A stretch of 64,000 nt of DNA from Colwellia sp. 39_35_sub15_T18 (GCA_002162675.1 MAAE01000024.1:16484-80483); one strand, 5' to 3'. Shown: positions 47,617-58,064, numbered from the stretch's first letter. The notes: generated by a model from the letters alone, not told the origin. Translations and numbers: made by a program.

Positions 47617-48084
47617 ATGACCCCGGCAACCAAACAACTTACACAACAAAAAATCGCTTTTGAAACCCTTCAATATCAGCATGACGCTCATGCTAGTTCG
47701 TTTGGCCTTGAGGCCGTTGAAAAGTTAGCTCTTGCAACTGAGCAAGTGTTTAAAACCCTTGTGGTTTGCACTGACACCGATAAATTAGCCGTTGCTATAG
47801 TTCCTGTTCATCTAAAACTGAACTTAAAAGCGATGGCTAAAGCCTTGCGGGTTAAAAAAGTTACCATGGCGGATGCCAAACGTGTCGAAGCTAGCACGGG
47901 TTATGTGTTGGGCGGCGTTAGTCCGTTAGGTCAAAAGAAAAAGCTAGCAACGGTTATAGATGATAGCGCTCAAGAGTTGGCAAAAATTTACGTCAGTGGC
48001 GGCAGACGAGGACTGGAAATAGCCTTGTCGCCAGATGACTTAGCTAAAATGTGTCAGGCGACGTTTGCCGCTATTTCGAGTTAA
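47617..48084 (+). CDS. ybaK: YbaK family Cys-tRNA(Pro)/Cys-tRNA(Cys) deacylase
   Basis: It hydrolyses cysteine wrongly attached to tRNA-Pro by prolyl-tRNA synthetase. The 155-residue YbaK/EbsC-domain protein includes the conserved catalytic-site lysine region EQVFKTLVVCTD, LNLKAMAKALRVKKVTMAD and GYVLGGVSPLGQKKKLATVI, and ends near GRRGLEIALSPDDLAKM. Length and blocks agree with E. coli YbaK (159). It is a single gene. Confidence 0.94.
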   Translation: MTPATKQLTQQKIAFETLQYQHDAHASSFGLEAVEKLALATEQVFKTLVVCTDTDKLAVAIVPVHLKLNLKAMAKALRVKKVTMADAKRVEASTGYVLGGVSPLGQKKKLATVIDDSAQELAKIYVSGGRRGLEIALSPDDLAKMCQATFAAISS

Positions 48085-48135
48085 TTATTTTATCTTTGCT
48101 TGATTAAAAGTCATAATAATTCAAACGCACAGCAA

Positions 48136-48901
48136 TTAAACTAGTTTCCCCCTAGCAATATCTACCGCAACCACTTTATATTCAGGGCATTTGGTATGTT
48201 TGTCGGTGATGTCACCGGTAACTCTGTTGATCATCGGCTCAGGAAAATGGAAGGTAGTAAACAGGGTACCTTGTTTAACTTTATCGCTTATTTGTGCCGT
48301 TAAGGTAATTTCACCACGGGCAGAAAACAGCCTAACTTGGCTGCTATTCGTAATACCTTTTGCTGTTGCATCTTGAGGGTTTACCAGTAAAACATCTTCA
48401 CTAACAATGTCTTCATTGCCTGATCTACGTGTCATAGTACCGGCATTATAATGCTCTAAATTACGACTAGTGGTTAAAATAAAAGGGAATTTATCACTGT
48501 TTTTTAAGTGATCCCCGCAAAAAATGGCACAATGTGTGATATTTCTGCCAGCACCTTTTCTGCCAACTATTTTCTCTCGCTTGAGCATTATTACTCTGAG
48601 CCGTATTATCAGCTGTGCTATCGGGAGTAATACTATCAATATCAGTGAAATCACTGATGACACCTTCACTAAATAGTAAACCAAGGATCAAGAATTGATC
48701 ATCGCCTAACGATCGCATGGTAATGGCGAATACTTTAGATTGAGCTACCGCATCTTGGTTATGCCATTGCAAATTAATTTGTAGCGGCTGCTCAGTAACA
48801 ACACTGTCGTGTTCAAGCACCCTGCTAGGCTTACTTTTACGAGTATAAATGACTTTATCAACACGTTTTACCATTTGCTGTATAGCGGCAAAATTTGCCA
48901 T
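48136..48901 (-). pseudogene. deletion scar: 5' part of fdhD joined to 3' part of a formate dehydrogenase alpha-subunit gene
   Basis: Reading leftward from 48901 the first frame gives an FdhD-like N terminus of about 100 residues (VLEHDSVVTEQPLQINLQ, then FAITMRSLGDDQFLILGLLF and SEGVIS). From about 48540 a different frame gives the C-terminal molybdopterin-dinucleotide-binding region of a formate dehydrogenase (FPFILTTSRNLEHYNAGTMT, GTLFTTFHFPEPMINRVTGD, CPEYKVVAVDI). Both open frames overlap at 48494-48684, but neither protein is complete: FdhD lacks its catalytic C-terminal part and the dehydrogenase lacks its N-terminal iron-sulfur and active-site regions. I infer one internal deletion of several kilobases with loss of formate dehydrogenase. 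Confidence 0.8.
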
Positions 48902-49091
48902 TCGCTACTCACTTAACCATTTTTTATATTAACTAAAGTCTAACGTCTTAAAATTAAACTGGAAAGCTGATAGTACAAAGCCAACTTTTAATTAATGAGC
49001 TATTTGTAAGGCTTCTGTTGCAAGTTGCAGGCTAGTTGCTAGATTAATCAAGGTATGAAAGAAAAACAAAATGATTCAACAAGGACTGATC

Positions 49092-50762
49092 ATGGCTTCT
49101 GATGTAGAAATTGCCCAACAATTTACCCCTAAACCTATTCATGAAATTAGCGATCAGCTCAATATAAAACCGCAGCATGTACTACCTTATGGCCGAGATA
49201 TGGCGAAAATATCCCTTGATGCTTTAAAAACCAAATCGACAACACAAGGTAAATTAATCTTAGTATCGGCCACGACGCCAACACCTTCAGGAGAGGGAAA
49301 AACCACTACCACTACCACTATTGGCTTAGGACAAGCATTTGCCCTGTTAAATGAATCAGTTTGCTTGGCATTACGTGAACCCTCTCTTGGCCCTTGTTTA
49401 GGCATGAAAGGTGGCGCAACTGGTGGTGGTTACAGCCAAATAATGCCTAGCGATAAAATTAACTTACATTTCACTGGCGATTTTCACGCCATTACCAGCG
49501 CAAACAACTTACTTTCTGCGGCAATCGATAATCACATTTATCAAAATAATGTCCTTAATATTGACCCCCGCCAGTTAGTTTGGCGTCGTGTTATTGATAT
49601 GAATGATCGTAGCTTACGAAACATAGTGCTTGGCCTTGGCGGTAAAATGCAAGGTGTGCCCCGCGAAGGCGGCTTCGACATTACCGCCGCATCAGAAGTC
49701 ATGGCCATGTTATGTTTAGCGAATGATTACGCTGATTTGAAAACACGGCTTGATCGCACCTTAATTGGTTACACTTACGACAGTAAAGCCATTTATGCCA
49801 AAGATCTAGAAATTACTGGCGCGATGATGGCCTTGCTACGCGATGCGATGCAACCTAACTTAGTACAGTGTTTTGAAGGTACTCCGGCTTTTGTTCATGG
49901 TGGCCCTTTTGCCAATATAGCTCATGGTTGCAACAGTGTTATTGCCACGCGCATGGCAATACATCATAGCGACTGGGCAATAACAGAGGCTGGTTTTGGT
50001 TTTGATTTAGGCGCGGAAAAATTCTTCGATATAAAATGCCGAGTAGCACAATTAGATCCCGATGCGGTGGTGCTCGTCACTACAGTTCGTGCGTTAAAAA
50101 TGCATGGCGGTAAAGATAAACATAATTTAACCGTTGAAGATTTAAGTGCCGTTGCTAAAGGTTTAGAGAATTTAGATAAACACATAGAAAGTGTTGAATT
50201 ATTTAATAAGCACCCTGTGGTGGCATTAAACCGCTTTGTGTCTGATACCGATGCAGAGATTGCTTTAATAAAGGCGCGCTGTGTTGAGCATGGTGTTTCA
50301 TTTGCTGAAACCACGCACCATGCTGACGGCGGCAAAGGTGCCATTGAGTTAGCGAAAGCGGTCATGGCATCAATAGCTAAAAGCAAACCATTTAAACCAC
50401 TGTATGAACTCGACTTATCGGTGGTGGATAAAGTGCGCAAAGTTAGCCGTGCCATGTATGGTGCCACTGATGTCGCTTTTTCCAAACAAGCAGAGAAAGA
50501 CTTACAACATGTTGAGCAATTAGGCTTAACCCACTTACCTATTTGTATTGCCAAAGCGCCAAGTTCATTATCTGACGACCCTACTTTACATGGCAGGCCA
50601 AGAGATTTTGAAGTCACCGTTAACTCAATACAAATTAATGCTGGTGCCGGGTTTTTAGTAGTGCTGACCGGTAATATTATGCGTATGCCTGGTTTGCCGA
50701 AAAAACCTGCTGCTAATAATATTAACTTACTTGTTAACGGTGTTATTGAAGGCTTAGAATAA
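49092..50762 (+). CDS. fhs: formate-tetrahydrofolate ligase
   Basis: It makes 10-formyl-THF from formate, THF and ATP. The 556-residue protein has the P-loop TPSGEGKTTTTTTIGLGQAF and family blocks REPSLGPCLGMKGGATGGGY, DFHAITSANNLLSAAIDNH and FVHGGPFANIAHGCNS. The ATG at 49092 (MASDVEIAQQF) has AGGA six bases upstream and is preferred to an ATG seven codons earlier. It lies beside the remains of formate dehydrogenase genes, which share its substrate. Confidence 0.96.
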   Translation: MASDVEIAQQFTPKPIHEISDQLNIKPQHVLPYGRDMAKISLDALKTKSTTQGKLILVSATTPTPSGEGKTTTTTTIGLGQAFALLNESVCLALREPSLGPCLGMKGGATGGGYSQIMPSDKINLHFTGDFHAITSANNLLSAAIDNHIYQNNVLNIDPRQLVWRRVIDMNDRSLRNIVLGLGGKMQGVPREGGFDITAASEVMAMLCLANDYADLKTRLDRTLIGYTYDSKAIYAKDLEITGAMMALLRDAMQPNLVQCFEGTPAFVHGGPFANIAHGCNSVIATRMAIHHSDWAITEAGFGFDLGAEKFFDIKCRVAQLDPDAVVLVTTVRALKMHGGKDKHNLTVEDLSAVAKGLENLDKHIESVELFNKHPVVALNRFVSDTDAEIALIKARCVEHGVSFAETTHHADGGKGAIELAKAVMASIAKSKPFKPLYELDLSVVDKVRKVSRAMYGATDVAFSKQAEKDLQHVEQLGLTHLPICIAKAPSSLSDDPTLHGRPRDFEVTVNSIQINAGAGFLVVLTGNIMRMPGLPKKPAANNINLLVNGVIEGLE

Positions 50763-50993
50763 CAATGTAACAATGTAAATTATTTCAAAGCCTTACTTAA
50801 AACCTTACTTAAAATTCATTAATCAATAAAGCACTCCAAAGTGTAGACATTTAAATTGTTAAAATAAATTAAACTGGTTAAAGTATTAGCATGATTTAAC
50901 CTTAAGAAAATAAATACTCTTTCCATTTTAAAGTCGCGTTTAAAAACTAACGTTTAGAAAGTACCGTTAAGTTACACGGAGTTTCATCAGGAT

Positions 50994-51413
50994 ATGAACA
51001 TTTTTCTACTTATTGCTGGTACATTGAGCGCAATCGCTGCCATATTACACTTAGCTTGTATCTATTTTGGTGCCCCTTGGTATCGATTCTTTGGGGCGGG
51101 TGAACAAATGGCGGTGCTTGCTGAACAAGGTAGTATCCAACCCACTATGATCACTAGCTCAATTGTGCTTGTGCTTAGTGTTTGGTCGCTTTATGCCTTC
51201 TCTGCGGCTGGCGTTATTTTTAAGTTACCTTTGATGCGCTTAGCGCTGGCCTTAATTACGCTAATTTATTTAGCTCGCGGGGTTGCTGGTTTCTTTTTAA
51301 TAAATACTCCTCTGGGTCGCTCCCCTGAGTTTTGGCTTTGGAGCTCTGCTATTTGTTTATTTTTTGGTATGATTCATCTTATTGGTTTAAAGCAACAATG
51401 GGCACGTTTATAG
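50994..51413 (+). CDS. small four-helix membrane protein, unknown function
   Basis: A 139-residue protein with four hydrophobic segments (about 3-25, 52-75, 80-105 and 115-132) and a short conserved-looking loop with YFGAPWYRFFGAGEQMA after the first. I do not recognise a named family, though it resembles small inner-membrane proteins common in Alteromonadales. It is flanked by fhs and a convergent LysR gene, with its own 230-bp upstream spacer. Confidence 0.75.
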   Translation: MNIFLLIAGTLSAIAAILHLACIYFGAPWYRFFGAGEQMAVLAEQGSIQPTMITSSIVLVLSVWSLYAFSAAGVIFKLPLMRLALALITLIYLARGVAGFFLINTPLGRSPEFWLWSSAICLFFGMIHLIGLKQQWARL

Positions 51414-51443
51414 GCAAGGTATTGATGAAACTAGCAAGAACGA

Positions 51444-52313
51444 TTAAAACATATTCCATAGCTTTTCGGCCATAATTCCATGGTTTACCTTATGTAATCG
51501 AGACACGACTAAATCTATGATATGTGTCTTTATATAATCACTATTTATTGAAATAAGCTCGCCACTTTCTAATTCAGTTTCAATGAGGAACGAAGGCATG
51601 TGTCCCCACGCCATACCTTGTTTGATGATTTCTTTTTTTGTATGTTGATCACCAACAGAAATGGTTGGTGAGTGTTCAGAAACAAAGTGATTTTTTGTAT
51701 CAAGCTTCTCTGTGGTATCCCGTATTACACATTGCGTGTATTGAACTAAATTAGAATATTTTAACCTGTTGTGTACAGGCATAGTTAAAAATTCAGGGGC
51801 AACCACGGCTATGATTTCGACCCGACCAAAATCTTTATATTCATATCGAATGTCTGATTTATCAATATGATGAACAATTAAATCAGCCTGCCCATTCAAT
51901 AAACGTTCATTTACACCTTCTAAATTATCAAACAGTAAGTTGAGGTGGGTAAATGTATTTTCTCTAGAAAATGTTCTCAAGATGGATAATGCACTTCCCA
52001 AAGGCGTGATATCACCAATGGCAATATTAAGTTCAGTTTCTTCGTTATTTTCTAGATGGAGAGATAATGATCCTAACTCATTGATATTATCTAAAATACG
52101 TTGAGCACTTTTATAAAAAACTCGGCCTTCTTTGGTGAGAGTAATTCGATATCCTGTTCTATCAAAAAGCGAAAAATTTAGTTCATTTTCAAGTTTTTTT
52201 AGTGCAGTGATCACACTTGGGTGTGTTTTATTAAGGTATTTTGCACCCGATTGAATACTGCCCTGTGTGATAACGGCATTAAGGGTAAATAGTTGATGAA
52301 GTGTAATATTCAC
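51444..52313 (-). CDS. LysR-type transcriptional regulator
   Basis: A 289-residue regulator with an N-terminal winged helix (about 1-60; GSIQSGAKYLNKTHPSVITA, LKKLENELNFSLFDR) and a periplasmic-binding-like effector domain (about 85-289). It starts with GTG at 52313. It is divergent from an oxidoreductase gene across 98 bases, the usual LysR arrangement, so it probably controls that gene and itself. The effector is unknown. Confidence 0.9.
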   Translation of the reverse strand: MNITLHQLFTLNAVITQGSIQSGAKYLNKTHPSVITALKKLENELNFSLFDRTGYRITLTKEGRVFYKSAQRILDNINELGSLSLHLENNEETELNIAIGDITPLGSALSILRTFSRENTFTHLNLLFDNLEGVNERLLNGQADLIVHHIDKSDIRYEYKDFGRVEIIAVVAPEFLTMPVHNRLKYSNLVQYTQCVIRDTTEKLDTKNHFVSEHSPTISVGDQHTKKEIIKQGMAWGHMPSFLIETELESGELISINSDYIKTHIIDLVVSRLHKVNHGIMAEKLWNMF

Positions 52314-52411
52314 TATGTAGAAAAACCTTACAAAGAATGTAAAAACATTGTACTTTTTTGATTGATTTTTTTCAACTAACCTAGCGCCTCATTCATTATT
52401 TAGAGGTATTT

Positions 52412-53389
52412 ATGAAAGCAATTGTTATTGGTCATTACGGTGGTGTCGAGCAGTTAACCTTAAAAGAGCTCCCGATGCCAAAACTTGAAGAAGGTGACAT
52501 TCTTATTCGCATAAAAGCCTTCGGTATAAACCGAGCAGAAACTTATATGCGCCAAGGATTATGGGGTGATGTGGCTGAAGTTAGCGGCATAGAGTGTGTG
52601 GGAGAAATAGAACAGGATCCCTCAGGAAGATATATAAAAGGTCAGAAAGTCGCAGCAATAATGGGGGGGATGGGACGCACGAAAAATGGCAGCTATGCTG
52701 AATTTACGGCTATTTCATCTAACAATATTTTCCCCATTGATACCTTGCTAAGTTGGGAGGATTTTGCGGCTATTCCAGAGTCCTATGCCACAGCTTGGAG
52801 TTGCTTGTATGAAAACATGCAGATTAAAGAAGGAGCTGTTATTTTTGTCCGCGGAGGAACATCTGCTTTAGGTCAAGCAGCAATTAATATTGCATCTAAT
52901 ATCAATAATGTAACGGTTTTAGCATCTACTCGCTCACAAGAGCACTGTGCGCTGTTAAAAGAGCTTGGTTGTGCGCAGGTATTTATTGAAAATGAAAACC
53001 TTAGTGCTGATGTAGTTCAACAATATCCTCAAGGTATTGATAGTGTGATGGATATTGTAGGTAACACAACGTTGTTAGATTCCATCAAAATGGTTAAGAA
53101 ATCTGGCTATGTTTGTAATGCGGGTTTTTTGGGTGGCGGTGCGGCAATACTTTTCAATCCATTAACTGATTTAATGCCCTCGGTAAATTTAAATTTATTT
53201 GCCAGCTTTATGCTTGGGAGCGAAAATTTCCCTTTAAGTAATATCCCTATGCAAACAATTGTACGTAATGCTGAGTCGGGATTGTATAAAGTTAAACCTG
53301 CCAAGATTTTAAGTTTTGATGAAGTGCCTGAAGCACATAAATTGATGGAAAGTAACCTTGCGTATGGCAAGATTGTAGTTCAATTATAA
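52412..53389 (+). CDS. MDR family zinc-independent alcohol dehydrogenase/quinone oxidoreductase
   Basis: A 325-residue NAD(P)H-dependent reductase of the quinone-oxidoreductase branch. It begins MKAIVIGHYGGVEQLTLKE with the GroES-like domain and has the nucleotide-binding region VIFVRGGTSALGQAAINIA. The cysteine and histidine set for catalytic zinc is not present in the usual positions. GAGGT precedes the ATG. A divergent LysR gene suggests induction by a small molecule; the substrate is unknown. Confidence 0.9.
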   Translation: MKAIVIGHYGGVEQLTLKELPMPKLEEGDILIRIKAFGINRAETYMRQGLWGDVAEVSGIECVGEIEQDPSGRYIKGQKVAAIMGGMGRTKNGSYAEFTAISSNNIFPIDTLLSWEDFAAIPESYATAWSCLYENMQIKEGAVIFVRGGTSALGQAAINIASNINNVTVLASTRSQEHCALLKELGCAQVFIENENLSADVVQQYPQGIDSVMDIVGNTTLLDSIKMVKKSGYVCNAGFLGGGAAILFNPLTDLMPSVNLNLFASFMLGSENFPLSNIPMQTIVRNAESGLYKVKPAKILSFDEVPEAHKLMESNLAYGKIVVQL

Positions 53390-53722
53390 AAAACATAACA
53401 TGCCAAAACACACAGATTTGGCTAAGTTATTTTCAGATATTAGTTGAGGGGCTAGCTGCTTTTAAAATTATGATGCCACGAATACGTCCTTTAATGAAGG
53501 TGTTTATGGCTCTACTAGCAAAAAGGTCGAGTGTTTATTTTATCCTTGCTATTTTATTGCTTATTCCCCAAAACAAAAAACTGTAAATATAGAGTAAATA
53601 TTTGAAATATTGGTATAAAAATTATAAGTTAGCAATAATTAAGTTTTAAATCTGACAAAACAACAACCTGTGAAAAATAAAACTTTCCTGCCTGATAAGC
53701 AATTATATAAATGGAGTTCTTA
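53390..53722. other. 333-bp AT-rich spacer before the ClbS-like gene
   Basis: No gene is supported. A 38-codon frame starting near 53470 (MMPRIRPLMKVFMALL) lacks a ribosome binding site. The promoter of the following gene is expected near 53600-53700 but no consensus stands out. Confidence 0.4.
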
Positions 53723-54238
53723 TTGTCATCAGTACCTAAAAACAAAATAGAGTTACAAAAAGCCATTACCCTAGCCTTTGATAAAGTACTGGCTGATTAC
53801 TTGAGTATTCCTGCTGAAATGTCACGTAAAATAGGCGTAACGGGCAATGTGAAAGGAACTGAGATCAGTGTTAACGACACGATTGCTTATCTTATTGGCT
53901 GGGGAGAATTAGTTATAAAATGGTACGCTTTAAAATCTAAGGGTGAACCGGTAAATTTTCCAGAAACGGGATATAAATGGAATGAACTCGGCCAATTAGT
54001 ACAATCTTTTCATTCGCAATACCACCAGTGGACTTATGAAAAACTTCTTATGGAGTTTAAGGTAACGATTGCAAATATTTTGCTCTTAGTTGAATCTTTA
54101 GACAATAAAAAACTCTATGATGAAAGTTGGTATGAGCACTATACATTAGCTAAAATGATCCAATTCAATACCTCTTCAGCAATGATTAACATGCGTGCTA
54201 AGGTAATAAAATTCAAAAAGATAAACCACATTAAATAA
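53723..54238 (+). CDS. ClbS/DfsB family four-helix protein
   Basis: About 171 residues matching ClbS, the colibactin self-protection hydrolase, and DfsB: VPKNKIELQKAI, the conserved KGTEISVNDTIAYLIGWGEL, FPETGYKWNELGQL and WYEHYTLAKMIQFNTSSA. The TTG at 53723 gives MSSVPKNKIELQK, the same N terminus as ClbS (MAVPSSKEEL), and has GGAG seven bases upstream; an in-frame ATG at 53711 overlaps that ribosome binding site. No colibactin or difficidin synthesis genes are present, so a general DNA- or toxin-protection role, or another hydrolase function, is open. Confidence 0.85.
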   Translation: MSSVPKNKIELQKAITLAFDKVLADYLSIPAEMSRKIGVTGNVKGTEISVNDTIAYLIGWGELVIKWYALKSKGEPVNFPETGYKWNELGQLVQSFHSQYHQWTYEKLLMEFKVTIANILLLVESLDNKKLYDESWYEHYTLAKMIQFNTSSAMINMRAKVIKFKKINHIK

Positions 54239-54291
54239 TAATTTATATTATTGAACAAACAATTATCAACACATAACAAACTGGAGCTCGG

Positions 54292-54762
54292 ATGATAAAA
54301 ACATATCTTTTTGATTGGGGCGACACGTTAATGGTCGACTTCCCTAATACTATGGGCAAAATGTGTGATTGGGAAATTATTGAAGCGGTTGCTGGCGCTA
54401 AAGAAGCTTTAGCAGTACTCTCCAAAAACGCCAACATATATATTGCTACGGGCGCAGCTGATTCGACTGAGTTAGAAATTCAACTCGCTTTTGAGCGCGC
54501 AGATTTAAGCCAATTCATTTCGGGTTATTTTTGTAAAGCTAACTTAGGACTGTCAAAAGGCAGTTCCGAATTTCTCAAATCTATCCTGTCAACATTGAAT
54601 ACACCCGCAGCTAGTGTCGCTATGGTGGGTGATAATTTTGAAAAAGATATTAAACCAGCTATTGCCGTTGGCATTAAACCTTTCTGGTTTACCAACAATA
54701 AAACAGCATTAGTGCCAGATAAGGTCAACGTAATAAATAAGCTAAGCGAACTGTACCTATAA
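54292..54762 (+). CDS. HAD family hydrolase
   Basis: A 156-residue haloacid-dehalogenase-like phosphatase. Motif I is FDWGDTLMVDFP with nucleophile aspartate D8 (motif DWGDT rather than DxDGT), motif II is in YIATGA, motif III lysine is near GLSKGS and motif IV is MVGDNFEKDIKPA. The small cap is of the C1/C0 short type. It follows the ClbS-like gene by 53 bases with GGAGCTCGG upstream and may be cotranscribed. The substrate is unknown. Confidence 0.85.
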   Translation: MIKTYLFDWGDTLMVDFPNTMGKMCDWEIIEAVAGAKEALAVLSKNANIYIATGAADSTELEIQLAFERADLSQFISGYFCKANLGLSKGSSEFLKSILSTLNTPAASVAMVGDNFEKDIKPAIAVGIKPFWFTNNKTALVPDKVNVINKLSELYL

Positions 54763-54883
54763 ATAGTTAAACGGCGGCGAAAGGCTGTTAGCTTTGCGCC
54801 GCCACCAACCATAGTAAGCTATTTTATTATTGCTTAACGAAGCATTAACTGTTTTTATATCAATTTAACTATCGGAGTTGTAC

Positions 54884-55513
54884 ATGGAATTTATACAAGG
54901 ATTATTACTGATCACATCAATTCATATTTTGGCTGCCGCTTCACCTGGGCCTGATTTTGTTTTGGTATCGCAACAAACACTCTCCAATGGTAAAAAATCA
55001 GGTTTAATGTGCAGTATCGGCATTGCCCTTGGCCTTTCGATTCATATTATTTATTCAGCCTTTGGCTTAGCCGCTATTATTGCTAATTCTTCCAGCGCCC
55101 TTTGGGCAATAAAATTATTAGGCGGTGGTTACCTCATTTATTTAGGGATTAAAGGTCTCAAATCAAAGCCAGCAGTCAGCCCAAAAACTCAGCAAGAAAA
55201 AGCCATTAAGTATTCGGCTAAAAAAAGCATAGGTATTGGCTTTTTATGTAATGCCCTTAATCCTAAAGCCCCAATATATTTTGTCTCGTTATTCACGTTA
55301 GTGCTTTCACCTGACATGCCGATACTTCATATCGCATTGTATGGACTTTGGATGATGATCATTCAATTATCATGGTTTTCTCTTGTTGTGACACTGTTAT
55401 GCCAGCCAACAATCAATAAAAAATTCAAAAGAATGGGGCACGTAATTGATCGTGTCTTGGGTGGGGCAATGGTCGCTTTAGGATTAAAAGTCATTGTAAC
55501 GCGCTCAAATTAA
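54884..55513 (+). CDS. LysE family amino-acid exporter
   Basis: A 209-residue inner-membrane protein with about six helices. The family signature ASPGPDFVLVSQQTLSNGKK follows the first helix, with GGGYLIYLGIKGLKSK and CNALNPKAPIYFVSLF further on. The ATG at 54884 has CGGAG six bases upstream; a TTG two codons before is not needed. Members of the RhtB/LysE group export threonine, homoserine, lysine or other amino acids; the substrate here is unknown. Confidence 0.9.
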   Translation: MEFIQGLLLITSIHILAAASPGPDFVLVSQQTLSNGKKSGLMCSIGIALGLSIHIIYSAFGLAAIIANSSSALWAIKLLGGGYLIYLGIKGLKSKPAVSPKTQQEKAIKYSAKKSIGIGFLCNALNPKAPIYFVSLFTLVLSPDMPILHIALYGLWMMIIQLSWFSLVVTLLCQPTINKKFKRMGHVIDRVLGGAMVALGLKVIVTRSN

Positions 55514-55590
55514 TGGGTAACAACAAGCGTCAAACAAAAATTAGTACTTAAAAAGAGAAGTAAATAAACAGGGAGTTACATTTTTTTCAA

Positions 55591-55628
55591 GAAAATTATC
55601 GCCCCACATCCGATGATGTGAGGCGATA
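55591..55628 (-). terminator. intrinsic terminator after ppsA
   Basis: On the minus strand TATCGCCTCACATC-ATCG-GATGTGGGGCGATA forms a 14-bp stem with one U-G pair, followed by ATTTTC. It lies about 55 bases past the ppsA stop. Confidence 0.8.
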
Positions 55629-55682
55629 TAGAAATGCTTATATAAAAACCTCAGCCATGGCGGCCAAGATTTTGAAAGAAAG

Positions 55683-58064
55683 CTAGCTTTTTTCGGCTAA
55701 TTTTTCAGCCAAATATAACCACGTTGGCAACACCGTATCAGGGTTGAGTGACACGCTATCAATGCCCTGCTCTACTAACCATGCCGCAAAGTCTTCGTGA
55801 TCTGATGGACCTTGACCACATATACCCACGTACTTGCCACGTTTTTTACAGGCGCTAATTGCCATTGACAATAATATTTTTATGGCAGGATCACGTTCAT
55901 CAAACAAGTGCGCAATTAAACCAGAGTCTCTATCTAAACCAAGTGTTAATTGGGTTAAATCGTTAGAGCCAATAGAGAAGCCGTCAAAATAATCAAGGAA
56001 TTGATCGGCAAGCAAGGCGTTAGACGGTAATTCACACATCATGATAATGCGTAAACCGTTTTCACCGCGTTTCAAGCCATGCTCGGCAAGAATATCAATA
56101 ACTTGGGCGGCTTCACCTAAGGTACGCACAAACGGGATCATCACTTCAACATTGGTTAAATCCATGTCATTGCGAACACGTTTAAGTGCTTCACATTCAA
56201 GGGCAAAACAATCACGGAAGTCTTTTGAAATATAACGAGCCGCACCACGATAACCAATCATAGGATTTTCTTCGTCTGGTTCGTATTCTTCACCACCAAC
56301 CAAGTTAGCATATTCGTTAGATTTAAAATCAGACATACGAACAATAACTTTTTCTGGTGAATAAGCCGCAGCAAGTGTTGAAATGCCTTCCGTTAGTTTC
56401 GCGATATAAAATTCAACTGGGCTGTCATAACCAGCAATAATATCGTTAATTTCATCTTGTAAATCAGCCGACTGTTTATCAAAATTCAACAACGCTTTCG
56501 GGTGAACACCAATCATTTTATTGATGATAAATTCTAAACGCGCCAAGCCAATACCTGCGTGCGGTAATTTAGCAAAAGCAAAAGCTCGGTCAGGGTTACC
56601 CACATTCATCATGATTTTAAGGGGTAATTCTGGCATTGCATCAATTTCAGAAGTGGTAACAGTGTAATCAAGCTTACCTTGATAAATAAAACCTGTGTCA
56701 CCTTCAGCACAAGAAACAGTAACTTCATCACCCGTTTTAATGATTTCAGTGGCATTACCACAACCAACAACCGCAGGAATACCCATTTCACGAGCAATAA
56801 TAGCGGCATGACAAGTTCTACCACCACGGTTAGTCACAATAGCAGAAGCACGTTTCATGATCGGCTCCCAATCGGGATCTGTCATATCGGTGACTAAAAC
56901 GTCGCCCGGTAAAATTTTATCCATTTCATCAAGAGAGGCTAAAACTTTAACTTCACCGCTACCAATTTTATGACCAATAGAACGACCTTCACAAATAACT
57001 TTTGCTGTTGTTTGTAGCTGGAATTGTTCCATGATATTAGAATTTTCGCGGCTCTTCACCGTTTCTGGACGGGCTTGTACAATATAAAGTTTGTTGTCTA
57101 AACCATCTTTTGCCCATTCAATATCCATGGCGCGACCGTAATGTTTTTCAATAATTACCGCTTGTTTGGCAAGCTCTTGCACTTCGTCATCGGTTAATGA
57201 AAAGCGATTAGAGTCTTGCTCGTCAATATCAACAATTTCAACTTGTTTATTATGCTCTTGCGACTGTGTATAAACCATTTTAATGGCTTTACTGCCAATA
57301 TTACGGCGCACAACCGCAGGTTTTCCTTTGGCAAGCGTTGGTTTGTGTACATAGAATTCATCTGGGTTTACGGCGCCTTGCACGACCATTTCACCCAAAC
57401 CGAAGCTTGAGGTAATGAAAACAACGTCTTCAAAACCTGACTCAGTATCAATAGAGAACATAACACCAGAGGCTGAAATGTCGCTACGAACCATTTGCTG
57501 AATACCCGCAGATAAAGCGACACCACGGTGATCGTAACCTTGGTGAACACGATAAGAAATTGCGCGGTCATTAAAAAGAGAAGCAAAAACGTGCTTGATG
57601 GCAACCATCACAGCTTCTAAGCCTTTGACATTAAGAAAGGTTTCTTGCTGACCAGCAAAAGAAGCATCGGGCATGTCTTCAGCAGTGGCAGAGGAGCGAA
57701 CAGCAAAAGAAGCATCGTCGGCGAAGTCACCGGCTAATTTGTTATAAGCCTGTTCAATATCTTGCTGCATTTGTGGTAAGAAAGGAGTGTCAATAATCCA
57801 CTGGCGGATAATTCCACCACACTTTGCTAATTCATTAACGTCATCTACGTCTAAAGTATCAAGTAATTGATAGATTTTTTCATTAATGCCACTTTGCTCT
57901 AGAAACTCATTAAAAGCAAAAGAAGTGGTCGCAAAACCAGTCGGAACTTGCACACCAACATTTGCTAAATTTGAAATCATTTCTCCAAGTGATGCATTTT
58001 TACCGCCTACGCGATCAACATCACCCATTCCCAAGTTTTCATACCAAAGTACATTTTCTTGCAC
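55683..58064 (-). CDS. ppsA: phosphoenolpyruvate synthase
   Basis: It converts pyruvate and ATP to PEP, AMP and phosphate for gluconeogenesis. The 793-residue protein begins [20 protein letters not shown] with the ATP-grasp domain, has the phosphohistidine domain with [20 protein letters not shown] and the C-terminal barrel with [20 protein letters not shown] and [14 protein letters not shown]. It starts with GTG at 58064, seven bases after GGAG. The divergent neighbour ppsR encodes its regulator, as in E. coli. Confidence 0.97.
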   Translation of the reverse strand: MQENVLWYENLGMGDVDRVGGKNASLGEMISNLANVGVQVPTGFATTSFAFNEFLEQSGINEKIYQLLDTLDVDDVNELAKCGGIIRQWIIDTPFLPQMQQDIEQAYNKLAGDFADDASFAVRSSATAEDMPDASFAGQQETFLNVKGLEAVMVAIKHVFASLFNDRAISYRVHQGYDHRGVALSAGIQQMVRSDISASGVMFSIDTESGFEDVVFITSSFGLGEMVVQGAVNPDEFYVHKPTLAKGKPAVVRRNIGSKAIKMVYTQSQEHNKQVEIVDIDEQDSNRFSLTDDEVQELAKQAVIIEKHYGRAMDIEWAKDGLDNKLYIVQARPETVKSRENSNIMEQFQLQTTAKVICEGRSIGHKIGSGEVKVLASLDEMDKILPGDVLVTDMTDPDWEPIMKRASAIVTNRGGRTCHAAIIAREMGIPAVVGCGNATEIIKTGDEVTVSCAEGDTGFIYQGKLDYTVTTSEIDAMPELPLKIMMNVGNPDRAFAFAKLPHAGIGLARLEFIINKMIGVHPKALLNFDKQSADLQDEINDIIAGYDSPVEFYIAKLTEGISTLAAAYSPEKVIVRMSDFKSNEYANLVGGEEYEPDEENPMIGYRGAARYISKDFRDCFALECEALKRVRNDMDLTNVEVMIPFVRTLGEAAQVIDILAEHGLKRGENGLRIIMMCELPSNALLADQFLDYFDGFSIGSNDLTQLTLGLDRDSGLIAHLFDERDPAIKILLSMAISACKKRGKYVGICGQGPSDHEDFAAWLVEQGIDSVSLNPDTVLPTWLYLAEKLAEKS

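Noticed and set aside
49964..50773. A 269-codon open frame antisense to fhs
   Set aside because: It lies wholly within the conserved fhs coding sequence, has no family resemblance, and is an expected by-product of codon use.
53470..53590. 38-codon hydrophobic frame between the oxidoreductase and ClbS-like genes
   Set aside because: No ribosome binding site or family; likely chance in an AT-rich spacer.
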